A stretch of 64,000 nt of DNA from assembly GCF_002563895.1 (NCBI RefSeq), contig NZ_PDJB01000001.1, positions 5,253,501-5,317,500 on the forward strand, given 5' to 3'. Positions 27,705 through 36,943 of this stretch are shown piece after piece. Origin of the DNA: Pseudomonas lurida (GTDB taxonomy: Bacteria > Pseudomonadota > Gammaproteobacteria > Pseudomonadales > Pseudomonadaceae). Under the pieces are notes generated by a model. It worked only from the letters and a program-made list of their open reading frames with translations, was not told the origin of the DNA and did not search any database. A program made the position numbers and the translations under genes. Numbering within the stretch: position 1 is the stretch's first letter; each line of letters starts with the position of its first letter.

Positions 27705-28598
27705 TCACACCATCTCGTTGCGAATCCACTCCACCACCGATGTGCGCTTCGGCGCCCAGCCCAGCAGTTCACGGGCATGCTTGCCGCGCACTCGGCTGTT
27801 GGAGCCCAGGCCATAGTTAGCCATTTCATAGCCCCACTCGGCTTCGGCGTCCGCCAAAGGCCAATCCTGCGGTTTGCCCAGGTTCAGCGCGTCGGCAATC
27901 GCGGTGGTCATGTCGATGAACGACGCCTCGCCGCTTTCCACGAAGTAGAAGGTGCCCGGTACATTCTTCGTCAACGCCAGCAGGTACAGCGCCACGACAT
28001 CTTCAATGTGCACGTTGGACCAGATGTTCTGCCCGGTGCCCACATGGCGCACCACGCCGCTCTTGCGTGCCTGCTTGAGCAGACGGGGCAATTGCACGCT
28101 GTCGCGCTTCACACCCAGGCTGTGCCCGTAGATCAGGGTGTTGCAGATCACCGCCGAATTCACCCCGTCCTTGGCAGCCGCCAGAATCAGGTTGTCGATG
28201 GCCACGCGGGCAGCCTTGTCGACCGTCGGTTCTGGCAGGCTGTCTTCGAAGTAGATGACATCGCTGGACTTGCCACCCGACGCGTCACCGACGATGCTCG
28301 AACCGCTGGTGTGCAGGAACGGCTTGTTCGAACCCTTCAAGGCAGCCAGCAGAGTTTCTACGGCGGCGCGATGGTCGCTGCTCGCAGCGTTGATCACCGC
28401 ATCAGCCTTGCGCGCTTGCTCAGTCAATACGGCGGTGTCGTCAAGGTTGCCGATCACCGGGGTAATGCCCAGGGCGGTCATTTCAGCCGCTTGCTCGGCG
28501 CTGCGCACCAGGCCGGTGACAGTGTGGCCAGCCTTGACCAGGCCGGTCGCGATGGAACCACCGATAAAACCTGCGGCGCCGGTAACGAATACGTTCAT
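27705..28598 (-). CDS. Extended SDR / NAD-dependent epimerase-like protein
   Basis: 297 residues from ATG 28598. MNVFVTGAAGFIGGSIATGL holds the TGxxGxxG cofactor motif. A NmrA/epimerase-like fold continues (VINAASSDHRAAVETLLAAL; HTSGSSIVGD; TLIYGHSLG supplies the active-site Tyr region). The C-terminus (VRGKHARELLGWAPKRTSVVEWI) is typical of extended SDRs. No substrate known. It lies in a row of minus-strand genes (mdaB, LysR, this gene), a grouping suggesting quinone or electrophile stress. Confidence 0.88.
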   Translation of the reverse strand: MNVFVTGAAGFIGGSIATGLVKAGHTVTGLVRSAEQAAEMTALGITPVIGNLDDTAVLTEQARKADAVINAASSDHRAAVETLLAALKGSNKPFLHTSGSSIVGDASGGKSSDVIYFEDSLPEPTVDKAARVAIDNLILAAAKDGVNSAVICNTLIYGHSLGVKRDSVQLPRLLKQARKSGVVRHVGTGQNIWSNVHIEDVVALYLLALTKNVPGTFYFVESGEASFIDMTTAIADALNLGKPQDWPLADAEAEWGYEMANYGLGSNSRVRGKHARELLGWAPKRTSVVEWIRNEMV

Positions 28599-28701
28599 GG
28601 AGAGTGCTCCTGACGGGGTAAGTGATGCGTCCAGTATCAGGGCCTCATCCCTGACGAATAAGCCCCTGTTGCCCAATTCACTCTTGCGCCAAGGTCACGA
28701 A

Positions 28702-29598
28702 TCAACAGGCATACCGCGCCAGCTTGGCCTGTATGAAGTCCAGGAAGCACTGGATGCGCAACGCCAACTGCGAGTTGCGATAGAACACCGCGTGGATCGG
28801 CTGGCGATAACCGCTGTTGAACGCCTCCAGCACCGGCACCAGGCGCCCGGCGTCGATATCGTCGATGGTCATGAAGTTCGACAGGCAGCAGATGCCCTGC
28901 CCCTCCAGCGCCAACTGGCGCACGGTTTCGCCACTGGAGGCCGCCACGCTGGGCTGGATCAGCCAACGGTCGCCCTCCACATGGCGCAGCGGCCAGTGGT
29001 TGAGGGTTTCGGTCTGGGTGAACCCCAGCAAGGTATGGTCCGCCAACTCGGCGACCGTGGTCGGTGTGCCGTATTGCTTGAGGTAGCCGGGGCTGGCGAG
29101 GATATGCAGCGGCGTGGAGCCGAGGGCGCGCGCATGCAGTGTGGAGTCGGCCAGGGCACCGATGCGAATGGCGATATCGGTGCTCTGTTCCAGCAGGTCG
29201 ATGATCAAGTCGTCGCTGTTCAGCTCCAGCTGGATGTCCGGGTAGAGGCTGCGAAACTCGGCAATGTACGGCACGATCCCATGCAGCATGAACGGCACGG
29301 CGGCATTGATACGCAGGCGACCCGCCGGTTTTTTCTGGCGTGACGACAGGCGTTCTTCCAACTCATCCATCTGTGCCAGGATCACCTTGGCCTGCTCGAA
29401 GAAATACTTGCCCTCTTCGGTCAGGTCCATGCGCCGCGTGGTGCGGTTGATCAGCGTGGTGTCGAGCTTGGCTTCCAGGCGCGACAAGGTACGGCTGACC
29501 GCCGAGGGCGTCTGCCCGACCTGCTCTGCGGCAGCGGAAATCGACCCGCATTCAATCACACTGACGAAGATCTGTAGCTCATCGGATCGGGCTTTCAC
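28702..29598 (-). CDS. LysR-family transcriptional regulator
   Basis: 298 residues starting at GTG 29598 (GAGGAG upstream). The HTH occupies ~4-62 (LQIFVSVIECGSISAAAEQV; QTPSAVSRTLSRLEAKLDTT) and the effector domain ~90-295. It resembles the many regulators that control a neighbouring quinone reductase or dehydrogenase. All three genes here (mdaB, lysR, SDR) run the same way, with 30- and 103-bp gaps. Confidence 0.92.
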   Translation of the reverse strand: MKARSDELQIFVSVIECGSISAAAEQVGQTPSAVSRTLSRLEAKLDTTLINRTTRRMDLTEEGKYFFEQAKVILAQMDELEERLSSRQKKPAGRLRINAAVPFMLHGIVPYIAEFRSLYPDIQLELNSDDLIIDLLEQSTDIAIRIGALADSTLHARALGSTPLHILASPGYLKQYGTPTTVAELADHTLLGFTQTETLNHWPLRHVEGDRWLIQPSVAASSGETVRQLALEGQGICCLSNFMTIDDIDAGRLVPVLEAFNSGYRQPIHAVFYRNSQLALRIQCFLDFIQAKLARYAC

Positions 29599-29628
29599 AG
29601 GCGCTCCTCGTTATCGGTTCACAGCAGC

Positions 29629-30219
29629 TTACACCGAGATATTGAACACCTGCGCCAGATGCTGTTCGTAGCGCACCACGTCAGCCTCGATGGCCGGGCG
29701 CTTCATCACGTCCACACACAGGAAGGTCGGCAGGCCCGTCATACCGAGGAACTCGTTGGCCTTGTGGAACGGGAAGTACACCGCGTCCACGCCCTTGGCT
29801 TCAAAGAAGTCGGTCGGGTCGTCGAAGGCTTGCTGGGGCGCGTTACAGGTCAGCGACAACATGTACTGCTTGCCCTGGACCAGGCCGCCGCTGCCGTACT
29901 TCTGCGATGCGTCGGAACGGGTGCGGCCGTCGCTGGCGTACAGGCTGCCGTGGCCTTGGGTAAAGACTTCATCAATGTACTTTTTGACGATCCACGGTGC
30001 GCCCATCCACCAACCAGGCATCTGGTAGATGATCACATCGGCCCAGAGGTATTTCGCGACTTCTTCGGCAACGTCATAGCCTTCGTCGATATGGGTGACG
30101 TTGACATCGAGGCCAGCGCGGTCCAGCAACGCCACGGCGGCGTCATGCAGGGTGCTGTTGTAGCGACCATCGGAGTGAGCGAACTGCTTGCCGCCGTTGA
30201 GCAGGAGGACTTTTTTCAT
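29629..30219 (-). CDS. mdaB: NADPH:quinone reductase MdaB
   Basis: 196 residues from ATG 30219 (GCAGGAGGA upstream). Flavodoxin-like fold: KKVLLLNGGKQFAHSDGRYN binds FAD, and WADVIIYQMPGWWMGAPWIVKKYIDEVFTQG is the family hallmark. It catalyses two-electron reduction of quinones, protecting from redox cycling. A LysR gene follows directly. Confidence 0.9.
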   Translation of the reverse strand: MKKVLLLNGGKQFAHSDGRYNSTLHDAAVALLDRAGLDVNVTHIDEGYDVAEEVAKYLWADVIIYQMPGWWMGAPWIVKKYIDEVFTQGHGSLYASDGRTRSDASQKYGSGGLVQGKQYMLSLTCNAPQQAFDDPTDFFEAKGVDAVYFPFHKANEFLGMTGLPTFLCVDVMKRPAIEADVVRYEQHLAQVFNISV

Positions 30220-30339
30220 GGGAGGGCATCCAGAGGGGTTAAAAATGTCTGCCGGCAGGCTAACGACATTGGCCCCTGGGAATAAGCAACGACACGGCAA
30301 AATACATTTGACCTGATCGCACGAATACCCAGCCCATTG

Positions 30340-31104
30340 TTAACCGCCGATCAGCAGATGAGCGCCCAACAACCCCATGCCGATGAAAAATACGCGCTTG
30401 AACAACAGCGCGCTGACGCGCCTGCGCACCACCTGCCCCAACCACATGCCCAACAGTGCCGGTACCAGCGCCAGCAGCGACGCGTTGATTTCCCCGCCCC
30501 CAAGCGTACCGCGCCAGGCCAGCCCGGCAGCCAATGCCAGCGTCGAAACGCTGAATGAGAGTCCTAGCGCCTGCACCAGTTGGTCGCGATTCAAGCCCAG
30601 GGCTTGCAGATAGGGCACGGCTGGAATCACGAACACACCGGTTGCCGAGGTGATGACGCCGGTCATCACGCCGCATAGAGGACCCAACCAGCGTTCGGTT
30701 TCAGGCTTTACCCTGAACGAGGGCAGGAACAATCCGCTCAGTGCGTACACCAGCAATGCCCCGCCCAATGCATGGATCACCCAACCACCGCCGTCCATGC
30801 CCAGCCACAAGGTGCCAAGCCCGGTGCCGAGGAAGATCAGCAACAGCATCGGCCAAAGTCGCTTGGTCAGGGCGCCCAGGTGACCGCCGAATGCCAACTG
30901 CCACAGGTTGGTGACCGTCGAGGGGACGATCAACAATGCAGCTGCCTGCGCCGGCAGCATAGCCAGGCCAAGCATGCCCATGGCGACGGTGGGCAAGCCG
31001 AGGCCGATCACCCCCTTGACGGTGCCAGCCAGCAGGAAGGTGCCGATCACCAGCAGGGTCAAGGCTGGTCCTAGGTTTTGGTAGAACGCGAGGAAGGTAT
31101 TCAT
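30340..31104 (-). CDS. TauE/SafE-family sulfite/organosulfonate exporter
   Basis: 254 residues from ATG 31104. Seven or eight transmembrane helices: LTLLVIGTFLLAGTVKGVIG, GLGLPTVAMGMLGLAMLPAQ, MLLLIFLGTGLGTLWLG, and CGVMTGVITSATGVFVIPAV with its partner helices. Two DUF81 repeats are visible as the GxxxKGVIGLG and GVMTGVITSATG elements. Members export sulfite, sulfoacetate or similar anions. Divergent from a LysR gene, which may regulate it. Confidence 0.9.
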   Translation of the reverse strand: MNTFLAFYQNLGPALTLLVIGTFLLAGTVKGVIGLGLPTVAMGMLGLAMLPAQAAALLIVPSTVTNLWQLAFGGHLGALTKRLWPMLLLIFLGTGLGTLWLGMDGGGWVIHALGGALLVYALSGLFLPSFRVKPETERWLGPLCGVMTGVITSATGVFVIPAVPYLQALGLNRDQLVQALGLSFSVSTLALAAGLAWRGTLGGGEINASLLALVPALLGMWLGQVVRRRVSALLFKRVFFIGMGLLGAHLLIGG

Positions 31105-31189
31105 TGGGGCAGTGTGAGGGTTTTCGCTGGCGCGGGAAATTCGCCATATACTGAGGCAGCCTCTTGTTTTGTGTGAGGCTGAGGGCCTT

Positions 31190-31262
31190 TTCGCGAGCAA
31201 GCCCGCTTCACACTTGAAGGTGCTCGCCCATCCACATGTGGGAGCGGGCTGGCTCGCGAAGA
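31190..31262. repeat. REP pair 5
   Basis: Arms TTTTCGCGAGCAAGCCCGCT and GTGGGAGCGGGCTGGCTCGC. It lies between two divergent genes, 30 bp before the LysR start codon. Confidence 0.8.
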
Positions 31263-31292
31263 CGCCAGTCCAGTCACAGGAACCCCGCAACC

Positions 31293-32189
31293 ATGCATTT
31301 TGACCTGATTGATCTGCGCCTTTTCCTGCACGTCCTCGACACCGGCAACATCACCGCCGGCGCGGCCCGCAGCCATCTATCCCTGGCTGCGGCCAGCGCC
31401 CGCATCCGGGCGATGGAGGCCTCCATGGGTATCGCGTTTCTTGAGCGCGGCCGTCGAGGCGTCACGCCAACGCCCGCCGGCAAAGCCCTCGCCCGTCATG
31501 CACGCCTGCTGCTGCAACAGGCCGAGCACCTGCAACAGGACCTGGCGGAATACGCCAAAGGTGTCAAAGGCCAGGTGCGCCTGCTGTGCAACACCACCGC
31601 CCTCAGCGAATACCTGCCGGAATTGCTGGCGGACTTTTTGCGCGAGCACCCCAACCTCGATATCGACCTGCAGGAGCTGCCGAGCCTGCGCATCACCCAG
31701 GCCTTGCGCCAGGGCACGGCCGACCTCGGGATCATTTCCGACGCCGTCGACACCCACGGTTTGCAGACCCTGCCCTTTCGCGATGACCCGCTGGTGCTGA
31801 TCATGCCGTTGGACCATCCGCTCACCCCGCAAAACGTGAGTTTCATCGACAGCCTGCAACACGACTACGTCGGCTTGGCGGCCGACAGTGCGCTGGCGGT
31901 GTACCTGGAAGAACAGGCGCTGCACGAAGGCTTTCGCTTGCAGACACGCATCCGTGCCGAGGGGTTTGACGGGGTGATTCGCATGGTCGCCCGTGGCGCT
32001 GGCCTGGGTATCGTGCCCCAGGCCGCGCTGCAGCGTTCGCCCTCGGAAAGTCGCGTCAAGGCCCAGCCGCTCACGGAGGACTGGGCTTGTCGCCGGTTAC
32101 TGCTCTGCGCACGCTCGTTCGAACATCTGCCCGGCTACGCCAAGGCCTTGTTCGACGCCTTGGCCCTGCCCTTGCGGAAAAACCCGTAG
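31293..32189 (+). CDS. LysR-family transcriptional regulator
   Basis: 298 residues from ATG 31293, after ACAGGAACC. HTH ~4-62 (DLRLFLHVLDTGNITAGAAR; SLAAASARIRAMEASMGIAF), effector domain ~88-290. The HTH variant HLSLAAASARIR is typical of regulators of a divergent permease gene, here TauE. Its last 55 bp overlap the convergent APC permease gene. Confidence 0.92.
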   Translation: MHFDLIDLRLFLHVLDTGNITAGAARSHLSLAAASARIRAMEASMGIAFLERGRRGVTPTPAGKALARHARLLLQQAEHLQQDLAEYAKGVKGQVRLLCNTTALSEYLPELLADFLREHPNLDIDLQELPSLRITQALRQGTADLGIISDAVDTHGLQTLPFRDDPLVLIMPLDHPLTPQNVSFIDSLQHDYVGLAADSALAVYLEEQALHEGFRLQTRIRAEGFDGVIRMVARGAGLGIVPQAALQRSPSESRVKAQPLTEDWACRRLLLCARSFEHLPGYAKALFDALALPLRKNP

Positions 32190-33541
32190 TACACCGCCGA
32201 CAGCATCAGCAGGAACGGCACGCCAAATACCAGCGTCATCTTGAACGCCTCGGTGAAGTAAGTGGTGATCATCACCGCGCCCATCAGCACCAGGCCCAGC
32301 AGGGTGCTATAGGGAAACAGCCGCAGCTGGAACGACAGCTTCGCGCCGCCGTGGCGCTTGCGGTAGCGACGGAAGAAGAAGTGCGTGAGGAAGATCATGA
32401 ACCAGGTAAAGATCGCGCCAAACATCGAGATGGCCATCATCAGGGTGAATGAGCTTTCCGGGTATACCACATTCAGCAACGTTGCCAGGGCAATGCCCGA
32501 GCTGGACAGCAGCAACGCGTTCAGCGGAATGCCGCTCTTGCTCAAGGCGCCCATGGACGTGGGCGCAAAGCCGGCGCGGGACAGGCTGAACATCATGCGA
32601 GTGGTGATGTAAAGCTGGCTGTTCATCGCCGACAGCGCCGCGATCAGGATCACGAAGTTCATCACCCCGGTGGCGCCGGGAATGCCGATGGTCTGCATCA
32701 CCGTCACGAACGGGCTCTGGGTTTGCCCGGCCTGGTTCCACGGCACGATGGCCAGCATCAGCGCCAGGGTCAGCAGGTAAAACACCACCAGGCGCACGAT
32801 GGTGGCGCGGAAGGCCTTCTTCACGGCCTGTTCCGGGTCCGCCGCTTCACCGGCGGCCACGGCGATCATCTCCACACTCAGGTAGCTGAAGATCGACACG
32901 ATCACCGCGATCCACATGCCGTTCAGGCCATGGGGGAAAAAGCCGTCGTGAGCGGTGTAGTTCTGCACCCCGTACTCTGGGTTCCCGGAGCCGAACACCA
33001 CGTAAACGGCGAGGAGGATGAAGCCAACGATGGCGCTGATCTTGATCGTCGAGAACCAATATTCGAAGTTGCCAAAGGTCTTCACGCTGATGGCGTTGAG
33101 CAAGATCAGCACGCTGGAAAACGACACGATCCACACCCATTCCGGCACAGCGGCGAACCAGTACTTCATGTACATCGCCACCGCCGTGACCTCGGCGCCT
33201 ACCGCCAGCACAATCGCCGCCCAGTAGGCGTACCGCACCAGGAAGCCGGCCAGGGGGCTGATGTAGAACTCGGCGTAGGCGCCGAAGGATCCGGACGTGG
33301 AATGGGCGACCGTCATCTCCGCCAGGCAGCCCATCAACAGCAACGTGATCAACGCGCCGATGGCGTAGCTCACCAGCACACTGGGGCCGGCATAACCGAT
33401 GGCGTAGGCGCTGCCCATGAACAGCCCGGTGCCAATGGCGCCGCCAATGGCGATCATGCTCATCTGGCCGGAAGTGAGCTGGCGCCGCAGGCCCAGCTCG
33501 CGGTGGGTGATCTCGGCAAAGCCGTTGTCTGGCGTGGTCAC
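32135..33541 (-). CDS. APC-superfamily amino acid permease
   Basis: 468 residues; start is GTG 33541 with AAGGGG upstream. Twelve transmembrane helices of the AAT/GABA-permease type: MIAIGGAIGTGLFMGSAYAI (~28-47), MGCLAEMTVAHSTSGSFGAY, WIAVIVSIFSYLSVEMIAVA and AGEAADPEQAVKKAFRA. The MTVAHSTSGSF loop resembles proline/GABA permeases. It follows kynU on the same strand after 137 bp containing a REP pair, so it may be the uptake or export partner of the kynurenine pathway, or a separate amino acid transporter. Confidence 0.88.
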   Translation of the reverse strand: MTTPDNGFAEITHRELGLRRQLTSGQMSMIAIGGAIGTGLFMGSAYAIGYAGPSVLVSYAIGALITLLLMGCLAEMTVAHSTSGSFGAYAEFYISPLAGFLVRYAYWAAIVLAVGAEVTAVAMYMKYWFAAVPEWVWIVSFSSVLILLNAISVKTFGNFEYWFSTIKISAIVGFILLAVYVVFGSGNPEYGVQNYTAHDGFFPHGLNGMWIAVIVSIFSYLSVEMIAVAAGEAADPEQAVKKAFRATIVRLVVFYLLTLALMLAIVPWNQAGQTQSPFVTVMQTIGIPGATGVMNFVILIAALSAMNSQLYITTRMMFSLSRAGFAPTSMGALSKSGIPLNALLLSSSGIALATLLNVVYPESSFTLMMAISMFGAIFTWFMIFLTHFFFRRYRKRHGGAKLSFQLRLFPYSTLLGLVLMGAVMITTYFTEAFKMTLVFGVPFLLMLSAVYYGFFRKGRAKASNKALA

Positions 33542-33589
33542 GTGGTGTGCCCCTTTATTATTGTGATGGTTGTTGCTGACGCTGAACCC

Positions 33590-33661
33590 TGTGGGAGCTG
33601 GCTTGCCTGCGATAGCGCCGGTGCATTCACCACCGTCATCGCAGGCAAGCCAGCTCCCACA
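33590..33661. repeat. REP pair 6
   Basis: Nearly perfect arms TGTGGGAGCTGGCTTGCCTG and CAGGCAAGCCAGCTCCCACA with a 24-nt centre. Between kynU and the APC permease gene. Confidence 0.88.
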
Positions 33662-33678
33662 TTTTGATCGGCGGTGTG

Positions 33679-34929
33679 TCAGGTGACGCTGTTGCGAACT
33701 TTGAACTGCGGCTGGTCCCAGGTGCGGTTGTCGAGGATGTCACCCAGGATTTCCACGGCATCCCATACCTCGGTAAAGCGGGTGTACAGCGGGGTAAAGC
33801 CGAAGCGCATGATGCGTGGCTCGCGGTAGTCACCGATCACGCCACGGGCGATCAAGGCCTGGATCACGGCGTAGCCTTCAGGGTGCTCGAAGCTCACATG
33901 ACTGCCGCGCCGGGCGTGCTCACGCGGGGTGATCAATACCAGCTCATGGGCGGCGCAACGGGTTTGCACCAACGCGATGAACAGGTCGGTCAGCGCCAGG
34001 GATTTGCTGCGCAGGCTGGCCATGTCGGTCTGGGCAAAAATCTCCAGGCCGCATTCAACCATCGCCAGCGAAGTGATCGGCTGCGTGCCGCACAGGTAGC
34101 GGGCGATGCCGGCGCTCGGTGCGTAGTTCGATTCCATGGCGAACTGCCGGGTGTGCCCGAACCAGCCCGACAGCGGCTGGCGCACCACGTCCACCAGCGC
34201 CGGGTTGACCCACACAAACGCCTGGGAGCCCGGGCCGCCGTTGAGGTATTTGTAGGTGCAGCCAATCGCGTAATCGGCACCGGCCTGATGCAGGTCGATG
34301 GGCACCGCGCCCGCCGAGTGCGCCAGGTCCCAGATACTCAGCGCGCCACACTCGTGGCTCAGGGCTGTAAGCGCCTGCATGTCGTACATGAAGCCGGTCT
34401 TGTAGTTGACGTGGGTAAGCATCACCACTGCCACGTCCTGGTCGATGGCCTGGGGCAATTCGTCCGGGCTGTTCACCAGGCGCAGCGAATAGCCTTGCTG
34501 CAGCAACTCGGCCAGGCCCTCGGCGATGTACAGGTCGGTGGGAAAGTTACTCGCCTCGCTGACGATCACTTTGCGCCCAGGCTGACGCTGGCGCTGTACG
34601 GTCAACGCGGCGCTGAGCACCTTGAACAGGTTGATGGAGGTGGTATCGGTGATCACCACTTCGCCGTCGCGGGCACCAATCAGCGGTGCCAGGCGGTCGC
34701 CCAGGCGTTGGGACAAATGCGCCCAACCGGCGCTGTTCCAACTGCGAATCAAACCATTGCCCCACTCTTCGGCGATCACTGCCTGTGCCCGGGCCAGCGC
34801 CGCCACCGGGCGTGCGCCAAGGGAGTTGCCGTCGAGGTAGATCACGCCCTCCGGCAGGGCGAACTGGCGGCGTAATGGCGCCAGCGGGTCCTGGGCGTCG
34901 AGGGCTTGGCAATCGCTTCGAGTGGTCAT
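33679..34929 (-). CDS. kynU: Kynureninase
   Basis: 416 residues, PLP-dependent fold type [21 protein letters not shown] at the start, [41 protein letters not shown] with the PLP-binding Asp, then [17 protein letters not shown] with the Schiff-base Lys. It cleaves kynurenine to anthranilate and alanine. Anthranilate is then the substrate of AntABC, encoded about 6 kb away. Regulated by the divergent Lrp-type gene kynR; a GAATTTTC(G/T)TGC operator candidate stands 57 bp upstream. Confidence 0.95.
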   Translation of the reverse strand: MTTRSDCQALDAQDPLAPLRRQFALPEGVIYLDGNSLGARPVAALARAQAVIAEEWGNGLIRSWNSAGWAHLSQRLGDRLAPLIGARDGEVVITDTTSINLFKVLSAALTVQRQRQPGRKVIVSEASNFPTDLYIAEGLAELLQQGYSLRLVNSPDELPQAIDQDVAVVMLTHVNYKTGFMYDMQALTALSHECGALSIWDLAHSAGAVPIDLHQAGADYAIGCTYKYLNGGPGSQAFVWVNPALVDVVRQPLSGWFGHTRQFAMESNYAPSAGIARYLCGTQPITSLAMVECGLEIFAQTDMASLRSKSLALTDLFIALVQTRCAAHELVLITPREHARRGSHVSFEHPEGYAVIQALIARGVIGDYREPRIMRFGFTPLYTRFTEVWDAVEILGDILDNRTWDQPQFKVRNSVT

Positions 34930-34985
34930 GGGCTGTCCTGATTCTTATAAGTCGGAATGGACAAAATAATGAACGAAGTTTTAGA

Positions 34986-35000
34986 GAATTTTCGTGCAAA
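34986..35000. promoter_or_regulatory. Candidate KynR operator (kynU side)
   Basis: GAATTTTCGTGCAAA, matching at 13 of 15 positions the sequence GAATTTTCTTGCGAA at 46500-46514 upstream of kynB. Both lie 50-71 bp before the respective start codons and have the same orientation relative to the gene. Confidence 0.6.
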
Positions 35001-35073
35001 GTGCTGGGTAACAGGCTAATTAAGCTGTAGGAAATTCGAATTTAACCCCCAAATACGCGGATTTATTCTAACC

Positions 35074-35547
35074 ATGATTCTCGACGCCACCGACCTGCGC
35101 CTTCTGCATTTCCTGCAACAGGATGGCCGTATCAGCAACCAGGAATTGGCAGAAAAAGTCGCGCTGTCGCCGTCCGCGTGCCTGCGCCGCCTGCGTCTGT
35201 TGGAGAGCGAGGGCATCATCAGCGGCTACCGTGCAGTGCTGAATGCCGAGCAGCTGGGGATTGAGCTGGAGGCCATCGTCCACCTGTCCTTGCGCCAGGA
35301 TGTGGAGGATTGGCATGAGACATTTATCAAGAAGGTGCAGGGCTGGCCGGAGGTGGCCAGCGCCTATGTGATCACCGGCGCCAGCAACTATGTGCTGCGG
35401 GTGCAGGCGCGCAACCTCAAGCACTTTTCGGACTTTATCGTGAACCACCTGAACCGCACGGCGGGGGTGATGGATATCCGCTCGGAGATTGTGTTGCAGA
35501 AGATCAAGGATCGCGATGAAGTGTTGGACCTGGTCATCCGCAAATGA
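35074..35547 (+). CDS. kynR: Lrp/AsnC-family regulator of kynurenine genes
   Basis: 157 residues: HTH ~8-50 (LRLLHFLQQDGRISNQELAE; LSPSACLRRLRLLESEG) and RAM effector-binding/oligomerisation domain ~65-150 (VHLSLRQDVEDWHETFIKKV, VITGASNYVLRVQ). Divergent from kynU, the normal position of KynR, which responds to kynurenine in Pseudomonas. No Shine-Dalgarno sequence is seen before ATG 35074. Confidence 0.9.
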   Translation: MILDATDLRLLHFLQQDGRISNQELAEKVALSPSACLRRLRLLESEGIISGYRAVLNAEQLGIELEAIVHLSLRQDVEDWHETFIKKVQGWPEVASAYVITGASNYVLRVQARNLKHFSDFIVNHLNRTAGVMDIRSEIVLQKIKDRDEVLDLVIRK

Positions 35548-35566
35548 CCGCAACAGCCTAAAACCC

Positions 35567-35654
35567 GTGGGAGCGGGCTTGCTCGCGAATACGGTGCGCC
35601 AGTCAATACACCGGCTGGCTGATCCCACGCATTCGCGAGCAACCCCGCTCCCAC
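35567..35654. repeat. REP pair 7
   Basis: Arms GTGGGAGCGGGCTTGCTCGC and ATTCGCGAGCAACCCCGCTC, ending in CCAC, between the convergent kynR and catA genes. Confidence 0.82.
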
Positions 35655-35668
35655 TTGTTTAACCGCAT

Positions 35669-36598
35669 TTAATCTTCCAACGCGCGGACTCGTTGCATGC
35701 GCTTTTGTTCTACCGGCGCTTCGGCAGTCTGCAATTCAAAGTCAAAATCAATCTGCGCAAACCGCCCTTCCACGCCAAACTCGCGCGCCAGTTGCGGGTC
35801 GTCACTGAAGCGAATCTCGGCGATCAACTCATCCCGCGTCGCATAGGCAAAGTCGTCATGCAGGTACGGGTCGTCCGACAGGTTGATCTGCGTGGTCAGG
35901 TGCCGATGCCCCGGCGCCGAAATGAAGAAGTGAATATGCGCCGGCCGCTGGCCGTGGCGCCCCAGTTGGTCGAGCAGTTGCTGGGTGGGCCCGGTCGGCG
36001 GGCAGCCATAGCCGGACGGCACGATACTGCGGAATCGGTAGTTGCCCTGGGCATCGGTCTCGATGCGCCGGCGCAGGTTGAATTCGGATTGCGTGGGGTC
36101 AAACCACGAATACGTACCGCCGGTATTGGCCTGCCACACATCCACAATCGCCCCGGCCAACGGCTTGCCATGGGTGTCGCGCACTTGCCCGCGCATGAAC
36201 AGCGGCACCGCGTCGTCCGTGCCATCGTCCAGCCGCGCCTCGTACTTGCTCAACGGCGCCCCGGCCACATACAACGGGCCTTCGATGGTACGTGGTGTGC
36301 CACCGGACTTGCCGGCTTCCTCGTCCGCGGCGTCCATCAACAAGTCCAGGTAATGCTCCAGGCCCAGCCCGGCGGCGAGCAGGCCGGCTTCCTGGTTCTT
36401 GCCCAGCTCATTGAGGTAATTGACCGCCTTCCAGAACTCTTCCGGGGTCACTTCCAGGTCTTCGATGATGTTCACGGTGTCGCGCAGAATCCGGTAGATC
36501 AACGCCTTGGTGCGCGGGTTGCCAGCGTCGTTGAGGTTGCCGCTGGCTTCTTCGAGAAACTGTTGGGCTGGGGCAGTCTGGGACAATCGGATGGACAT
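35669..36598 (-). CDS. catA: Catechol 1,2-dioxygenase
   Basis: 309 residues of the intradiol dioxygenase family. An N-terminal helical linker (~1-100) is followed by the catalytic beta-sandwich. Fe(III) ligands: Tyr in GGTYSWFDP, Tyr in SIVPSGYGCPP, and the two His of RPAHIHFFIS. It opens catechol to cis,cis-muconate. Last gene of catB-catC-catA; GAGGA precedes the start and the gap from catC is 42 bp. Confidence 0.96.
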   Translation of the reverse strand: MSIRLSQTAPAQQFLEEASGNLNDAGNPRTKALIYRILRDTVNIIEDLEVTPEEFWKAVNYLNELGKNQEAGLLAAGLGLEHYLDLLMDAADEEAGKSGGTPRTIEGPLYVAGAPLSKYEARLDDGTDDAVPLFMRGQVRDTHGKPLAGAIVDVWQANTGGTYSWFDPTQSEFNLRRRIETDAQGNYRFRSIVPSGYGCPPTGPTQQLLDQLGRHGQRPAHIHFFISAPGHRHLTTQINLSDDPYLHDDFAYATRDELIAEIRFSDDPQLAREFGVEGRFAQIDFDFELQTAEAPVEQKRMQRVRALED

Positions 36599-36640
36599 GG
36601 TGCATTCCTCATCTTGTAATTATTGGGGGACATGACGGGC

Positions 36641-36931
36641 TTAACGGTCGTCTTCACGGATCGACGAAGGGTGCCGGCACAGGGCGTTCACTTCGATGGC
36701 CATGTAGGGATAAAGCGGCAGCTGCATCAGCAGGTCGTGCAGTTCTTGAACGCTGTCGACATCGAACACGCTGTAGTTGGCGTAGTGCCCGGCGATGCGC
36801 CACAGGTGGCGCCATTTGCCTTCGTGCTGCAAGCGCTGTGCGAGGGCTTTTTCATCAGCCTTCAAGCTGGCTGCGCGCTCGGGGTTCATGTCGACGGGCA
36901 GGTTCACGGTCATTTTTACGTGGAACAACAT
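36641..36931 (-). CDS. catC: Muconolactone delta-isomerase
   Basis: 96 residues, the normal length. It begins MLFHVKMTVNLPVDMNPERA and contains WRHLWRIAGHYANYSVFDVD with family-conserved residues. It converts muconolactone to beta-ketoadipate enol-lactone as a decamer. The gene starts 12 bp downstream of catB. Confidence 0.97.
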   Translation of the reverse strand: MLFHVKMTVNLPVDMNPERAASLKADEKALAQRLQHEGKWRHLWRIAGHYANYSVFDVDSVQELHDLLMQLPLYPYMAIEVNALCRHPSSIREDDR

Positions 36932-36943
36932 GGTGGGTGCCTC

